NCBI GenBank assembly: GCA_031288435.1
Contig: JAITRK010000089.1
Span: 1 to 6,652 of the forward strand
DNA from: Holosporaceae bacterium
GTDB taxonomy: Bacteria > Pseudomonadota > Alphaproteobacteria > UBA3830
Direction: 5' to 3'
DNA length: 6,652 nucleotides
In this document: in pieces, positions 5,814 through 6,652 of the stretch
Layout: every line of letters begins with the position of its first letter
How positions within the stretch are numbered: the stretch's first letter is position 1
Notes under the pieces: generated by a model
Seen by the model: the letters and a program-made list of their open reading frames with translations, nothing else
What the model was told of the DNA's origin: nothing
Database searches by the model: none
Made by a program: the position numbers and the translations under genes

Positions 5814-6652
5814 ATGAATAAAGTAAAAGCAATCGCCGTCTCAGAATTTGAAAAAATGAAAAAAGTGATTATCTCCTGCGTGGCTGGCAGCGCGTTGGAG
5901 TGGTATGATTTTGCAATATATGGCTGCTTTGCCGTTACCATCGGGAAGCTATTTTTTCCGTCCGGCGACGATTTCCAGCAAATAATTGCGTCTTTTGGAG
6001 CGTTTGCCTCGGGGCTCATTGCAAGACCGATAGGAGCCATGATGTTTGGATACATCGGCGACGTTTTGGGGCGCAAAAAGGCGTTGGTGATTTCCATCTA
6101 CATGATGGCCATACCGACAGCCGCAATGGGATTTCTGCCAACCTATGAATACATCGGTATATGGGCTGGAATTACACTGACGATTATCCGCATACTGCAG
6201 GGGCTGGCCCTCGGCGGTGGATTTACTGGTACAATAGTTTTTTTATATGAGCACTCCAGCGAGGACAAAAAAGCTACCTATTCCTGCTGGGCGCCGTTTA
6301 GTCTAGTAAGCGGTTTTGTTCTGGGATCAGTGGTGGCGATGGTTGTGTCTTTTATTTGCAATGAGCAGCAACTGGAGGTTTGGGGCTGGAGGATACCATT
6401 TATCATTAGCGCTTTTGGAACATTTGTGGCCGAGTATGTAAAGAATAAATTGGACGATCCGCAGGAATTTCTTGATCTGCAAAAGCAGGAGGCTGTCGAG
6501 CCAAAGAAACATGGCCTTCTTAAAAATCTATTTAAAAATCACTGGAAAGGCTTGGTGATGGTCACTCTGACGGACGTTCTCACAGCCTGTGGATATTTTT
6601 TGCTATCGGTTTTTTTCATTACCTATCTGGAAACCGTTTTGAATTTTGGAAA
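5814..6652 (+). CDS. ProP-like MFS transporter (metabolite:H+ symporter family), N-terminal part; 3' end outside window
   Basis: This is the first 279 residues of an inner-membrane proton symporter of the family containing ProP (proline/betaine) and KgtP (2-oxoglutarate). ATG 5814 has GTGGAA at 5804-5809 at good spacing. 'GSALEWYDFAIYG' (25-37) is the family's TM1 signature. 'RPIGAMMFGYIGDVLGRKKAL' spans 71-91 and contains the MFS loop 2-3 motif (GYIGDVLGRKK). 'PTYEYIGIWA' (109-118), 'RILQGLALGG' (126-135) and 'WGWRIPF' (190-196) are also characteristic. Hydrophobic segments fit TM1 to TM6 (about 18-47, 56-79, 89-108, 113-143, 159-181 and 192-209), then a charged central loop with 'NKLDDPQEF' (211-219) and the start of TM7 (about 246-270). 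Gly136 occupies a position where the family normally has Glu (GGEF/GGEY). The substrate cannot be told from sequence; osmolytes or organic acids are typical. The gene is not part of the upstream operon. Confidence 0.9.
   Translation, partial: MNKVKAIAVSEFEKMKKVIISCVAGSALEWYDFAIYGCFAVTIGKLFFPSGDDFQQIIASFGAFASGLIARPIGAMMFGYIGDVLGRKKALVISIYMMAIPTAAMGFLPTYEYIGIWAGITLTIIRILQGLALGGGFTGTIVFLYEHSSEDKKATYSCWAPFSLVSGFVLGSVVAMVVSFICNEQQLEVWGWRIPFIISAFGTFVAEYVKNKLDDPQEFLDLQKQEAVEPKKHGLLKNLFKNHWKGLVMVTLTDVLTACGYFLLSVFFITYLETVLNFG

Noticed and set aside
5801..6097. Minus-strand 98-codon frame opposite the transporter gene start
   Set aside because: The opposite strand has clear ProP-family motifs over the same bases; this frame matches no family I know.

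Overview
The window is a compact stretch of bacterial chromosome with cell-wall and RNA-modification housekeeping genes, two tRNA genes and the start of a transporter gene. The DNA leans AT-rich, with many ATA isoleucine codons. The protein sequences look most like Alphaproteobacteria: an amidase directly followed by a class A PBP of the PBP1A type with an OB-like insert, and an RsmB-type methylase with the N-terminal 'FRSHRWLGAKDRR' signature. The AT bias and a ProP-like MFS transporter suggest a host-associated or intracellular alphaproteobacterium (Holosporales- or Rickettsiales-like). That placement is inference from remembered family features, not from a database search.

Layout, plus strand: the C-terminal end of the lipid II flippase MurJ (1-431); a 63-bp gap holding a decayed-looking signal-peptide-like frame; a periplasmic N-acetylmuramoyl-L-alanine amidase (495-1613); the bifunctional peptidoglycan synthase PBP1A (1610-3997, ATGA overlap with the amidase); and an RsmB/NOP-family rRNA m5C methyltransferase (4001-5362, 3-bp gap). 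The tight spacing suggests one transcription unit. MurJ exports lipid II, PBP1A polymerises and crosslinks it, and the amidase trims stem peptides from the finished wall. The methylase is a translation gene that probably just shares the transcript.

Minus strand: two tRNA-Gly genes lie in tandem between the methylase and the transporter, tRNA-Gly(UCC) at 5643-5570 and then tRNA-Gly(GCC) at 5442-5368, both with encoded CCA. The second ends only 5 bp from the convergent methylase stop codon. The 127-bp spacer between them holds an imperfect inverted repeat. The 170 bp upstream of the UCC tRNA hold a candidate minus-strand tRNA promoter, an unrecognised 41-codon plus-strand frame, and a candidate plus-strand promoter for the last gene.

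From 5814 to the window edge is the first 279 codons of a ProP-like (metabolite:H+ symporter family) MFS transporter.

I found no mobile element, CRISPR array, prophage, toxin or defence module. Most of the window is ordinary core genome. The points worth a second look are small: the two intergenic mini-ORFs, the structured tRNA trailer, a few departures from conserved motifs, and the gene order.
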